From contig DGDR01000223.1 of assembly GCA_002385545.1 (NCBI GenBank), positions 34,596 to 52,351 of the forward strand: a stretch of DNA of 17,756 nucleotides, in the 5' to 3' direction. The position numbers and the translations under genes are program-made. The notes below the pieces were generated by a model. It did not search any database. It saw nothing but the letters and a program-made list of their open reading frames with translations, and had not been told where the DNA came from. Every line of letters starts with the position of its first letter. Within the stretch, counting starts at the first letter, position 1. Below are positions 6,661 to 13,430 of this stretch, in pieces. The stretch comes from Clostridium sp. UBA3947. Its GTDB lineage: Bacteria > Bacillota > Clostridia > Clostridiales > Clostridiaceae.

Positions 6661-7869
6661 TTATTTTTTCTTATTTAGCTTATTAGCAAATTCAACGCCA
6701 AAATCAAAGGCCTGTTGAAGCTCATCATCAGAAGGTTTAAATACTACTCTAAAGCCTGGTTGAACCTTCATTTTTAATTCCCTAAGACGGTTTTCTATAT
6801 GGGGAACTGCTTCTCCAGTCCATCCATAGGAACCGAATCCAGCAGCCACTTTACCACCATGAACTAAAGGATTTAGCTTTGTAAGCAGGTCTCTTATTGG
6901 TTCCAATAAATCGCCATTTATAGTAGGGGAGCCAAAAAGAATTCCTTCTGAGTCATTGATATCCGCTAAAATTTCATTTTTATCATGCTCAATAACATTG
7001 TACATTTTGATTTGGAAGTTTCCTACGGATCTTATACCTTCTGCAATTTTGCTCGCTAGTTGAGCAGTGTAACCATAGGCAGAAACATAGGAAATAGTAA
7101 TCTTAGTTTCTTCAGTGTCTCTAACCACTGGAGTACTCCATTGACGATATAGCTCAACAATTTTCCATGGATCTTTTCTTAATATAGGACCATGACCGGT
7201 GCAAATCATATCAATCGGAAGCTTTTCAATTTTAGCTATAGCCTTTAACACATAAGGTTTAAAAGGTCCCATAATGCAATCATAATAGTATCTTAAGGCT
7301 TCCATATAATCATCTTCATTAGGATTCAAATCATTATACATAGCCTCATTACAATAGTGGCTTCCAAAGGAATCACAAGTAAAGAGTAGCTTGTCTTCCT
7401 CTAAATAAGTGTACATAGAATCTGGCCAATGCAATAAAGGTGCAGAAATAAATTTAAGAGTTTTGTTACCTAGGCTTACACTATCACCATCTTTTGCGGG
7501 TATACCCTCAAAAGATCTATTTGTAATCTTTGTTAAAAACTTTAACGCAGAGGTAGAGCCAATAACCTTAGCATTTGGCGAAAGATCCAACAGCTTGGCT
7601 ACAGAGCCTGCATGGTCAGGTTCAGTATGATTTACTATTATATAATCAATTTTTGAAATATCGATTCCTAAGGAATTTAATCGTTGGACGTATTCATCAA
7701 AAAACTCTACCTTTACAGTTTCAATAACAGCTGTCTTTTCACTACCTTTAACCACATATGAGTTGTAGGTAGTACCAAAGGGCGTATACATTATAATATC
7801 AAATACCCTTAGGTTAGGATCTAGGGCTCCAACCCAGTAAATGTCTTTTTTAACTTCTAAAGATTTCAT
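6661..7869 (-). CDS. fprA: FprA-family A-type flavoprotein (diiron O2/NO reductase)
   Basis: 402 residues. The N-terminal metallo-beta-lactamase-like domain (about 1-250) carries the diiron ligands His81, Glu83, Asp85 and His86 (NHTEPDHAG), then His147 (LLHWPDS), Asp166 (FTCDSFG) and His226 (CTGHGPI). The C-terminal flavodoxin domain (about 256-400) has an FMN phosphate loop, SAYGYTAQ (263-270). Such proteins reduce O2 to water or NO to N2O in the cytoplasm, taking electrons from rubredoxin or a similar donor; this defends anaerobes. No rubredoxin domain is fused and none is adjacent. AAAGGAAGTG precedes the ATG. Transcription starts from a good promoter that overlaps a perfect palindrome, so the gene is probably regulated. 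Confidence 0.94.
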   Translation of the reverse strand: MKSLEVKKDIYWVGALDPNLRVFDIIMYTPFGTTYNSYVVKGSEKTAVIETVKVEFFDEYVQRLNSLGIDISKIDYIIVNHTEPDHAGSVAKLLDLSPNAKVIGSTSALKFLTKITNRSFEGIPAKDGDSVSLGNKTLKFISAPLLHWPDSMYTYLEEDKLLFTCDSFGSHYCNEAMYNDLNPNEDDYMEALRYYYDCIMGPFKPYVLKAIAKIEKLPIDMICTGHGPILRKDPWKIVELYRQWSTPVVRDTEETKITISYVSAYGYTAQLASKIAEGIRSVGNFQIKMYNVIEHDKNEILADINDSEGILFGSPTINGDLLEPIRDLLTKLNPLVHGGKVAAGFGSYGWTGEAVPHIENRLRELKMKVQPGFRVVFKPSDDELQQAFDFGVEFANKLNKKK

Positions 7870-7930
7870 TTAGTCACTTCCTTTTAAAAATATTCTATAT
7901 GAAAAGATAAATAAAAAATCTTATTAATAT

Positions 7931-7955
7931 ATAATTATTATCCGTTAATAATTAT
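7931..7955. promoter_or_regulatory. palindromic operator candidate upstream of fprA
   Basis: ATAATTATTA (7931-7940), 5-nt spacer TCCGT, TAATAATTAT (7946-7955): a perfect 10-bp inverted repeat. It overlaps the -10 box and likely transcription start of the fprA promoter, where a repressor would act. Confidence 0.5.
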
Positions 7956-7979
7956 AATACTCTGCTTTGCCTTTTGCAA
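7951..7979 (-). promoter_or_regulatory. sigma-A promoter of fprA
   Basis: On the minus strand TTGCAA (7974-7979), 17-nt spacer, TATAAT (7951-7956). Confidence 0.6.
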
Positions 7980-8148
7980 TATATTGTTACCAAGGAGCAC
8001 ATATCAAGAATTTTTTGAAAATTATTACTTGTAACCCTTGCAATCACTAGCAAAGAGGGTATTTTCATATTGAATATTTTTGTCCCCAATTTCACAAAAT
8101 AATTTAAAGACAACTTATGAAGATTATTTTTGGGGAGGGAAGGACAAG

Positions 8149-8757
8149 ATGTTAGAAAGAGTAGATTTGAATAAAAAATACGCCAACTTCTCAGAACTAA
8201 TAGCAGCAGCTTCAGCAAGAGAACTAGGCTTTATGATTATTAATGCTGAATATACAAAAGCTTTTAATATAAGACTTAAAAAAATTATCAGCGAACTAGA
8301 CGAAAAGCAAAGAGCTCTTGCTTCAATCAGCTGCATGTTTAATACTAAAGGAGATATTGCCATTATTGACGAAGCTCTTGTTGGACAATATATTTCCATT
8401 AGATATAAAAGCACTATGGAGGAACACTATAGAGGAACACATTTAAACAAGATAGCTAGTGCTGTCATTGATGGTGGTGAAAAAAGGGTGCTAGATTTCC
8501 TTAGCCTATCATACGACGTGCTTTATGAAATCTTAAGTGAAATATATAAAGAAATAAAATATCGAAAAGATGTATTACAGATACATAAGGAAAAATATAA
8601 TATATCATCCTACAATAAAGAAGATAATGTGATGGTTACAATTATTCTAATGATTATAGAAGATATTATTAAATATTTAAGTTGTAAAGAATCTTATATA
8701 TTAACAATTTCCGCACTAAAAGTTTTAGTGCTTATTAGAAATGAATCGACAAAATGA
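8149..8757 (+). CDS. hypothetical protein, no recognised domain
   Basis: 202 residues from the ATG at 8149, which follows the strong site GGGGAGGGAAGG (8133-8144). The frame stays open further upstream, but no ribosome site supports an earlier start. I recognise no family. The sequence is mainly helical and mixed in charge, with an Ala-rich first helix (ELIAAASARELGF, about 15-27), a middle part with KRVLDFLSLSYDVLYEILSE (about 110-129) and a hydrophobic helix VMVTIILMIIEDIIKYL near 161-177. The last helix looks amphipathic rather than membrane-spanning. There is no signal peptide. It is divergent from fprA and has no partner gene close by. Base composition and codon use resemble the neighbours. 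Confidence 0.7.
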   Translation: MLERVDLNKKYANFSELIAAASARELGFMIINAEYTKAFNIRLKKIISELDEKQRALASISCMFNTKGDIAIIDEALVGQYISIRYKSTMEEHYRGTHLNKIASAVIDGGEKRVLDFLSLSYDVLYEILSEIYKEIKYRKDVLQIHKEKYNISSYNKEDNVMVTIILMIIEDIIKYLSCKESYILTISALKVLVLIRNESTK

Positions 8758-8826
8758 ACTAGTAATTGGAAGAAAAATGGAAATTTGCTCTGCGCAAACA
8801 ATCGATTTGCTGAAAGTAAAATGTAT

Positions 8827-8903
8827 TGATGTCACATTATAAAGAAATAATTTTTTTTGTGATATCAGAAAATGACATTATTTTATTTTGACTAATGATA
8901 TCA
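8827..8903. promoter_or_regulatory. cluster of three palindromic 8-mers upstream of a small gene
   Basis: TGATGTCA (8827-8834), TGATATCA (8860-8867) and TGATATCA (8896-8903) are spaced 33 and 36 bp apart, roughly on the same helix face. They end 60 bp before the small gene at 8963 and could be operator sites. A TTGACT box lies at 8888-8893, but no well-spaced -10 box follows it. Confidence 0.35.
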
Positions 8904-8962
8904 TATTTATAGAGCAAAATTGTTGTCACTGTGAATAAAGAAATTTTGTGGGGGGAATACAT

Positions 8963-9319
8963 ATGATGGTAGTGGAATCTTTAAGCAGGACAGAAAAGGT
9001 TGGGGACATAACTTATTTATATAATTACAGAGTAACAAGAGGTTACATATCGATGGAAGTAGAGGAAGAAGTGGTATCAAGTCAAGCCTATGGTATTGAG
9101 GTAGAGAGACAGGATATTGTAGATGGAGTTGTTGTTAATATTGAAAGAGATTCTATTGAAAATATCAGCCCTCAAAGACACAAGGTTCATAACCTACTAA
9201 GATTGCTTTACGATAATGTTGTATCTCCTATTCATCTTGTAGAGGTGCTAGGTGAGTACGTTGACGCTTATATAATGGATTTCGACATTTATGTTAGAGA
9301 TGCATCTACCCTAAATTAA
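8963..9319 (+). CDS. small conserved clostridial protein, DUF6514-like
   Basis: 118 residues. I chose the ATG at 8963 because the G-run at 8950-8955 sits 7 nt before it; the GTG at 8948 overlaps that site. The protein is acidic, with beta-strand-rich patterns: ITYLYNYRVTRGYISMEV (about 15-32), AYGIEVER (about 42-49) and a C-terminal helix HKVHNLLRLLYDNVVSP. The YGIxVE pattern and size recall the clostridial DUF6514 family, whose function is unknown; I hold that loosely. There are no membrane segments. It is a single-gene unit with a strong terminator and a cluster of palindromes upstream. Confidence 0.72.
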   Translation: MMVVESLSRTEKVGDITYLYNYRVTRGYISMEVEEEVVSSQAYGIEVERQDIVDGVVVNIERDSIENISPQRHKVHNLLRLLYDNVVSPIHLVEVLGEYVDAYIMDFDIYVRDASTLN

Positions 9320-9326
9320 TATATTT

Positions 9327-9370
9327 AAAAGTGCCTTTCTACTAATAAGCGTTGGGAAAGGCACTTTTTT
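9327..9370 (+). terminator. terminator after the small DUF6514-like gene
   Basis: AAAAGTGCCTTTC (9327-9339) pairs with GAAAGGCACTTTT (9356-9368) and runs into a T-tract. Confidence 0.85.
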
Positions 9371-9466
9371 ATATTAGATCTCGTCCATGGTTGTGAAATG
9401 GACAAGGACTTATCAAAGAAATATTGTAAGATATATGCTGTTACCTTTTATATATGTTGATAGTTA

Positions 9467-9496
9467 TATATTGCTTTGTTTCAAGAATGTGTTGAT
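9467..9496 (+). repeat. 30-nt intergenic repeat (copy 2), first of a tandem pair
   Basis: It begins TATATTGCTTTGTTTC and ends GTGTTGAT. With the following copy it forms a 35-bp tandem duplication (9467-9501 and 9502-9536). Confidence 0.85.
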
Positions 9497-9501
9497 GGCC
9501 A

Positions 9502-9610
9502 TATATTGCTTTGTTTTAAATAAGTGTTGATGGCAGAATTGGACAAGCTCTCAATGCTTGTCCGACATGCCCTTATACCCATCAACCCTTTTTTGAAACA
9601 AAGCCACATA
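9502..9610. repeat. paired inverted repeat module (copies 3 and 4) with inner hairpin
   Basis: A 109-bp module. The left end (9502-9531) is a forward copy beginning TATATTGCTTTGTT. The right end (9581-9610) is a reverse copy whose minus strand begins TATGTGGCTTTGTTTC and ends GGGTTGAT. Between them GGACAAGC (9541-9548) and GCTTGTCC (9556-9563) form a perfect 8-bp hairpin with a 7-nt loop, preceded by the TGGACAAG box. No coding capacity. Confidence 0.8.
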
Positions 9611-9774
9611 GTAAAAAAATAAAACCTCCAAGATATGTGATACCATTAATGCTTAATAGTGTTATAATATGTAAATTAGCCTCAGACCGAGAACATGTCC
9701 CTGGCCATGGTAAGTTGCTAACACAGCCTTAAAAGAGTAAAATAGAAGTCAGTAAAAGGAAGAGGAGAGGTATT

Positions 9775-10146
9775 GTGATTGTAGGGATTGGTGTAGATAT
9801 TATTGAAATTGAAAGAATAGCTGAGGCTATAGATAGAAATGAAAATTTTATCTCTAAGGTGTTTAGTGTTAGGGAAAGAGAGTATATGCAGGGTAAAAAA
9901 AATATGGCTCATCATGCCGCAGGGATGTTTGCAGCTAAGGAAGCGGTGGCTAAGGCCTTAGGTACTGGTATTAGGGGATTTTCTATGGCAGATGTTGAGG
10001 TCGTTAGAGATGAATTTGGTAAGCCACAGGTGATTTTGCAGGGTGGTGCTAAGGAAATAGCAGCTGGCTTTGGGGAGTATCGGATTCATTTAAGTATTTC
10101 ACACAGTAGGGATAATGCAATAGCTTATGTGATAATAGAAGTATAA
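9775..10146 (+). CDS. acpS: holo-[acyl-carrier-protein] synthase
   Basis: 123 residues, a full-length AcpS. It moves the 4'-phosphopantetheine arm from coenzyme A to apo-acyl carrier protein in the cytoplasm, needed for fatty acid synthesis. The N-terminal GIGVDIIEIERI carries the Mg2+/CoA-binding Asp8. MFAAKEAVAKALGTGI holds Glu56, the second metal/CoA residue, and ISHSRDNAIAYVI near the C-terminus is the third conserved block. The start is the GTG at 9775, 7 nt after GAGGAG (9762-9767). It opens the acpS - lipoprotein - alr - antitoxin - toxin block that is conserved from B. subtilis to clostridia. A YjeF-like hydrate epimerase gene, present here in some relatives, is absent. Confidence 0.95.
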   Translation: MIVGIGVDIIEIERIAEAIDRNENFISKVFSVREREYMQGKKNMAHHAAGMFAAKEAVAKALGTGIRGFSMADVEVVRDEFGKPQVILQGGAKEIAAGFGEYRIHLSISHSRDNAIAYVIIEV

Positions 10147-10229
10147 AATTAATGCTAATTTTTTAGAATATAATTACACCCTCAAGAATATTAGTATTAT
10201 TGGTGGAGGAAATAATTCTGGAGGGGTCT

Positions 10230-10838
10230 ATGAGGCTATATAAACAGTTGCTGCTGATTTTCGTAGTTATTAGTGTTGGAATATCTACTGCCTGTGCTAA
10301 GAGGCAGAGAAGTGAAAAAGAAGTGGTAGACCATATTAAAAATATGCAGAGCTATCAGTGCAAGACCAAGATTCTCGTTCATAATGATAGGCAGGATTTA
10401 GAGTATCAATGTAATTTGTATTATGATAGAAATAATGGCAATCGGTTAGAGCTTGGCAAGGACAGAATATACATATTTAAGGACAATATAACGGAGGTAC
10501 AGGATAACGTAAATAAGCGGCGTTATACTGTGGAAAGTCAGTTTGAGGATCTGTATTACTTTACCTTCGTTAATGAGTACATAAAGCTTATTTATGTAAA
10601 TGAAGATACAAAATACTATATTGAAGAAAAGGATGGTAAAAGGTATCAGCTTATTGAGTTGACCATACCAGCTAATAATAGAAATATTAATAAAGCGGTA
10701 TTGCATGTAGATGCTGAAAGCCTTGTGCCTGCTAAAATATTGATTTATGATAGTAATAACAGGAAACGAGTTGATATAGCTTATTCCGATTTTAAAGCTA
10801 ACATTAAGCTGGATAAGAAATTATTCAGTTTTCAATAA
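10230..10838 (+). CDS. YdcC-like lipoprotein (LolA-related fold)
   Basis: 202 residues from the ATG at 10230, preceded by GGAGG (10220-10224). An earlier TTG in frame has a weaker case. The signal peptide is positive (MRLYK), then hydrophobic (QLLLIFVVISVGIS), then a lipobox STAC with Cys22 as the lipidated residue. The mature part is charged and strand-rich: repeated YQCKTKI/YQCNLYYDR patterns (about 49-80) and a C-terminal LVPAKILIYDSNNRKRVDIAYSDF, of which LVPAKILIYDSNN is the clearest block. This fits the LolA/LppX-like lipoprotein-sorting superfamily and the B. subtilis YdcC position between acpS and alr. The function in Gram-positives is not established; it is likely on the outer face of the membrane. 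Confidence 0.82.
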   Translation: MRLYKQLLLIFVVISVGISTACAKRQRSEKEVVDHIKNMQSYQCKTKILVHNDRQDLEYQCNLYYDRNNGNRLELGKDRIYIFKDNITEVQDNVNKRRYTVESQFEDLYYFTFVNEYIKLIYVNEDTKYYIEEKDGKRYQLIELTIPANNRNINKAVLHVDAESLVPAKILIYDSNNRKRVDIAYSDFKANIKLDKKLFSFQ

Positions 10839-10892
10839 ATTATCTTATATGTGTTATTGGATTCATTGATGCACAGATGAGGGGGAAGCAGT

Positions 10893-12056
10893 ATGACCGA
10901 AAAACTAAGGCCTTTATGGGCTGAGATAAATTTAGATAGGATTGCTCATAACATGAAAGAAGTGGTGAGAATATCAGCCTCTAAGGAAATTATTGCAGTA
11001 ATTAAGGCAGATGCGTATGGACATGGTGCATTGGAAGTGGCACCGGTATTGATAGAATCTGGAGCTACCAGGCTAGCAGTAGCAGTGGTGACTGAGGCTC
11101 TCGAATTAAGGAGGGCTGTCCAAAAGGCTCCCATTATGATTTTAGGATATACTCCCGTTAGTTATGTAGAGGAGATTGTGGAGAATGATATTGAGGTTAC
11201 TGCCTATAATTACGAATACGTAAGACAATTATCCAGAGAGGCTGATAGATATAATAAAAAAGTAAAAATACATATAGCTGTGGATACTGGTATGGGACGT
11301 ATAGGTTTTTTACCTACAGAAAGTAGTGTAGAAGATGTATATAAAATTAGTAAATTGCCTAATATAATAATTGAAAGCGTATTTTCACATTTTTCCACCG
11401 CCGATGAGAAGGATAAAGAGTATACATTATACCAGTTTGAAAAGTTCAATTGGTTTTGCGAGAAGTTAGAGGCTAAAGGAGTAAAGATTAATTTCCGACA
11501 TATAGCAAACAGTGGAGCTATTATTGATTTGCCTCAAACTCATTTAGATGCTGTAAGACCAGGAATTGTACTGTATGGTTACTATCCTTCTAAGGAAGTG
11601 GATGTTTCAAAGATAGATTTAAAACCGGCAATGTCTCTAAAAGCCAGTATAATAAACCTTAAGACGGTGCCTGCAGGTGAATACATAAGTTATGGCAGAG
11701 CATATAAAACAAATAGAGAAAGCGTAATAGCAACTTTACCTATTGGTTATGCAGATGGATACACAAGACTGCTCTTTAGTAAAGGTAAGGTTATTGTGAG
11801 AGGAAAATTCGCTCCTATCGTAGGCAAAATATGCATGGATATGTGTATGATAGACGTCACCGATATAGAAGGAGTAGAGTTAGGCGATGAGGTTATTATA
11901 ATGGGGGAAGAGAACAATATTAAATATGATGCCGATGATATCGCTGAAAACTTAGGTACAATTAATTATGAGATACTCTGCTCCATTAGCAAAAGAGTTC
12001 CAAGAGTTTTCATTAAAAATGGTAAGGTTATAGAAATAAGAAATTATATAGAATAA
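10893..12056 (+). CDS. alr: alanine racemase
   Basis: 387 residues, the normal length. A PLP enzyme that interconverts L- and D-alanine in the cytoplasm, supplying D-Ala for peptidoglycan. The PLP lysine is Lys38 in IAVIKADAYGHG, and the second catalytic base is Tyr267 in YISYGRAYK. Other family blocks are AVDTGMGRIGF (129-139), FRHIANSGA (201-209), VRPGIVLYGY (221-230), LPIGYADGY (282-290) and GKICMDMCMID. The ribosome site GAGGGGGAAG lies 7 nt before the ATG. It follows the YdcC-like lipoprotein by 54 nt and is followed, after a promoter-bearing gap, by the toxin-antitoxin pair. No clear terminator closes it, so read-through into that pair is possible. Confidence 0.96.
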   Translation: MTEKLRPLWAEINLDRIAHNMKEVVRISASKEIIAVIKADAYGHGALEVAPVLIESGATRLAVAVVTEALELRRAVQKAPIMILGYTPVSYVEEIVENDIEVTAYNYEYVRQLSREADRYNKKVKIHIAVDTGMGRIGFLPTESSVEDVYKISKLPNIIIESVFSHFSTADEKDKEYTLYQFEKFNWFCEKLEAKGVKINFRHIANSGAIIDLPQTHLDAVRPGIVLYGYYPSKEVDVSKIDLKPAMSLKASIINLKTVPAGEYISYGRAYKTNRESVIATLPIGYADGYTRLLFSKGKVIVRGKFAPIVGKICMDMCMIDVTDIEGVELGDEVIIMGEENNIKYDADDIAENLGTINYEILCSISKRVPRVFIKNGKVIEIRNYIE

Positions 12057-12140
12057 TGCTTATATCTATGCTTACTAAGGTGTAATCCTGCCTATAAAAA
12101 GGAGCTTTTGAGGTAATTAATGGGCCTCAATATAATTACT

Positions 12141-12197
12141 TTGACAGATATAATTAGGGTAGGATATAATTGTTTATGATAGGTAGAATCTTATAAT
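12141..12197 (+). promoter_or_regulatory. promoter(s) of the antitoxin-toxin operon
   Basis: TTGACA (12141-12146), 18-nt spacer, TATAAT (12165-12170) is a near-consensus promoter. A second, weaker set follows: TTGTTT (12170-12175), 16-nt spacer, TATAAT (12192-12197). Confidence 0.65.
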
Positions 12198-12219
12198 TGT
12201 TAGATGTCTATCATTAATG

Positions 12220-12235
12220 GTAGCCGCAAGGCTGC
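12220..12235 (+). other. leader hairpin with GCAA tetraloop before the antitoxin gene
   Basis: GTAGCC pairs with GGCTGC over 6 bp (one G-U) around GCAA, a GNRA-type loop. It lies in the leader 35 nt upstream of the ribosome site. It may be an RNA element; no known riboswitch class is evident. Confidence 0.35.
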
Positions 12236-12287
12236 ACAATAATCCTGCGTCATAATTTGCTTAGGGTAATAGGAGGTAGCGTAAAAC

Positions 12288-12608
12288 ATGTCAGGTTCAA
12301 AGAGATTAGTTGTAAACCTCTCAGAAACACTCGGAAGACAGTTAGAAAAAAAAAGTGAAGAGAAAGGCAAAAAAAGTAGTCAATATATTAAGGATGCCAT
12401 AATATTATATATAGAGGAAAGAAAAAAGAATGAATTTATAGATAGAATGAGGAAGGGTTACATGGAGATGGCAGACATCAATGTTGAGATGGCAGAGATG
12501 GGATGTGCTGATGATTTAAAAAACCTGCAAGATTATGAGGTATGGCTTACGGAGAGTGATTTGCCTGATGACTATGATAGTGAAACGAGGAGATATATAT
12601 TATGCTGA
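12288..12608 (+). CDS. ndoAI: CopG/RHH-family antitoxin EndoAI
   Basis: 106 residues. The N-terminal ribbon-helix-helix (about 1-45; KRLVVNLSETLGRQLEKK then SQYIKDAIILYI) would bind the operon's own promoter as a dimer. The C-terminal part (about 75-95, DDLKNLQDYEVWLTESDLP) corresponds to the segment that occupies the toxin's active site in the B. subtilis complex. It neutralises the MazF RNase encoded next. It is slightly longer than the B. subtilis protein because the last dozen residues are read in the overlap with the toxin gene. AGGAGG (12271-12276) lies 11 nt before the ATG, a long spacing. Placement directly downstream of alr matches B. subtilis. Confidence 0.9.
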   Translation: MSGSKRLVVNLSETLGRQLEKKSEEKGKKSSQYIKDAIILYIEERKKNEFIDRMRKGYMEMADINVEMAEMGCADDLKNLQDYEVWLTESDLPDDYDSETRRYILC

Positions 12609-12924
12609 CCTTAGTCCTGTAGTAGGATCAGAGCAGGGTGGCATTAGACCGGTTGTTATTATACAAAACGACATTGGTAACAAATATAGTCCTACGGTTA
12701 TTGTAGCGGCCATAACTTCTCAGATAAATAAGGCAAAACTCCCCACCCATGTTGAAATCTCATCAATAGATTATGGACTCAACAAGGATTCAGTAGTTTT
12801 GCTTGAACAGATAAGAACCTTAGATAAAAAGAGACTAAAAGAGAAGATTGGTCGTATGAAAGATGAAGATATGGCACTGGTAGATGAAGCACTTCTAATT
12901 AGTGTAGGACTTCATCATAGATGA
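12568..12924 (+). CDS. ndoA: MazF/EndoA-type mRNA interferase toxin
   Basis: 118 residues from the ATG at 12568, placed 11 nt after GGAGAG (12551-12556). The ATG at 12574 (MIVKRGD) is also possible, and an upstream frame extension from 12535 lacks a ribosome site. It is a ribosome-independent endoribonuclease that cleaves single-stranded RNA at a short motif; the B. subtilis homologue cuts at UACAU. Visible blocks are IVKRGDIYYADLSPVVGSEQ, read here as KRGDIYYADLSPVVGSE (6-22), GGIRPVVIIQND (24-35, with Arg27 the expected catalytic Arg) and AAITSQINKAKLPTHVE (47-63, Thr50 the second catalytic residue). The toxin frame overlaps the antitoxin by 41 nt, so translation is probably coupled. A strong terminator follows. 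Confidence 0.94.
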   Translation: MTMIVKRGDIYYADLSPVVGSEQGGIRPVVIIQNDIGNKYSPTVIVAAITSQINKAKLPTHVEISSIDYGLNKDSVVLLEQIRTLDKKRLKEKIGRMKDEDMALVDEALLISVGLHHR

Positions 12925-12967
12925 CTAGTTTAAGTTGCTTTTTTATTTTCCTCCATCCTATAAGAAC

Positions 12968-13000
12968 GGTTATTTCAACTTTAGTTGAAATAACCTTTTT
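12968..13000 (+). terminator. terminator of the antitoxin-toxin operon
   Basis: A perfect 12-bp stem, GGTTATTTCAAC (12968-12979) with GTTGAAATAACC (12984-12995), has a 4-nt TTTA loop and then TTTTT. Confidence 0.9.
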
Positions 13001-13105
13001 GCTTTTTGCACATTCTCAAAATACCACAAAATCCAGCCTTGTGCTAATTATAGGCTTTGATGATAATTATTACCAGATAAGCTGTATATAACTTTAATTT
13101 TTCCC

Positions 13106-13204
13106 CATGTTGCTTTGTTTCAAAAAACTGTTGATGAGCAACAGTTGGACAAGTTTCCCCCTGAACGTATATTCGACAACTCTTTTTTATAACAAAGCAA
13201 CATA
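13106..13204. repeat. paired inverted repeat module (copies 5 and 6)
   Basis: A 99-bp module. The forward copy (13106-13135) begins CATGTTGCTTTGTTTC and ends CTGTTGAT. The reverse copy (13175-13204) reads TATGTTGCTTTGTTAT on the minus strand. A TGGACAAG box (13146-13153) lies 10 nt after the forward copy, as in the module at 9502-9610. Confidence 0.8.
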
Positions 13205-13246
13205 GGGCTGACGACAACAATACTCTACCTTTATTCCATTTTGTGG

Positions 13247-13276
13247 AACAACTCTTGTTTGAAACAAAGCTACATA
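13247..13276 (-). repeat. 30-nt intergenic repeat (copy 7), reverse orientation
   Basis: The minus strand begins TATGTAGCTTTGTTTC and ends GAGTTGTT. It is a second reverse copy 42 bp past the module at 13106-13204, so the forward copy there could pair with either. Confidence 0.8.
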
Positions 13277-13358
13277 CTGAGACATAGATATGATAGCCCA
13301 GTTAAATGCCAATATTTGCCTTATGACAAGCCATCAATTTCAAAATAAAAAGCATAGT

Positions 13359-13387
13359 TTGAATAAAAAAATGACCATTTATATAAA
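13359..13387 (+). promoter_or_regulatory. promoter of the YitT-family gene
   Basis: TTGAAT (13359-13364), 17-nt spacer, TATAAA (13382-13387), 43 bp before the start codon. Confidence 0.6.
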
Positions 13388-13430
13388 ATAGTAGTACTGC
13401 TATATAAATTAAGAAGATGATGGTGATACC

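Larger units (their letters stand above)
9320..9774. other. repeat-filled intergenic region before acpS
   Basis: 455 bp without a supported gene. It contains a terminator (9327-9370), a short hairpin GTCCAT/ATGGAC near 9383-9403 followed by a TGGACAAG box (9399-9406), two tandem repeat copies (9467-9536) and an inverted copy (9581-9610). A lone TATAAT (9663-9668) may be the -10 of the acpS promoter, without a clear -35. Confidence 0.6.
12925..13430. other. repeat-bearing intergenic region
   Basis: 506 bp between the toxin gene and the YitT gene. It holds a terminator (12968-13000), a paired inverted repeat module (13106-13204), a further reverse repeat copy (13247-13276) and the promoter of the YitT gene (13359-13387). 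I see no supported gene. Confidence 0.6.

Noticed and set aside
8034..8060. Hairpin ACCCTTGC/GCAAAGAGGGT between fprA and the hypothetical gene
   Set aside because: It has a 3-nt bulge, no clear T-run and no upstream gene on that strand to terminate.
12120..12179. A 19-codon ORF before the antitoxin gene
   Set aside because: It spans the promoter elements and its ribosome site is poorly spaced, so it is more likely chance.
12057..12287. T-box or other known riboswitch upstream of the antitoxin gene
   Set aside because: No T-box sequence or other known aptamer core is visible; only a short GNRA hairpin.
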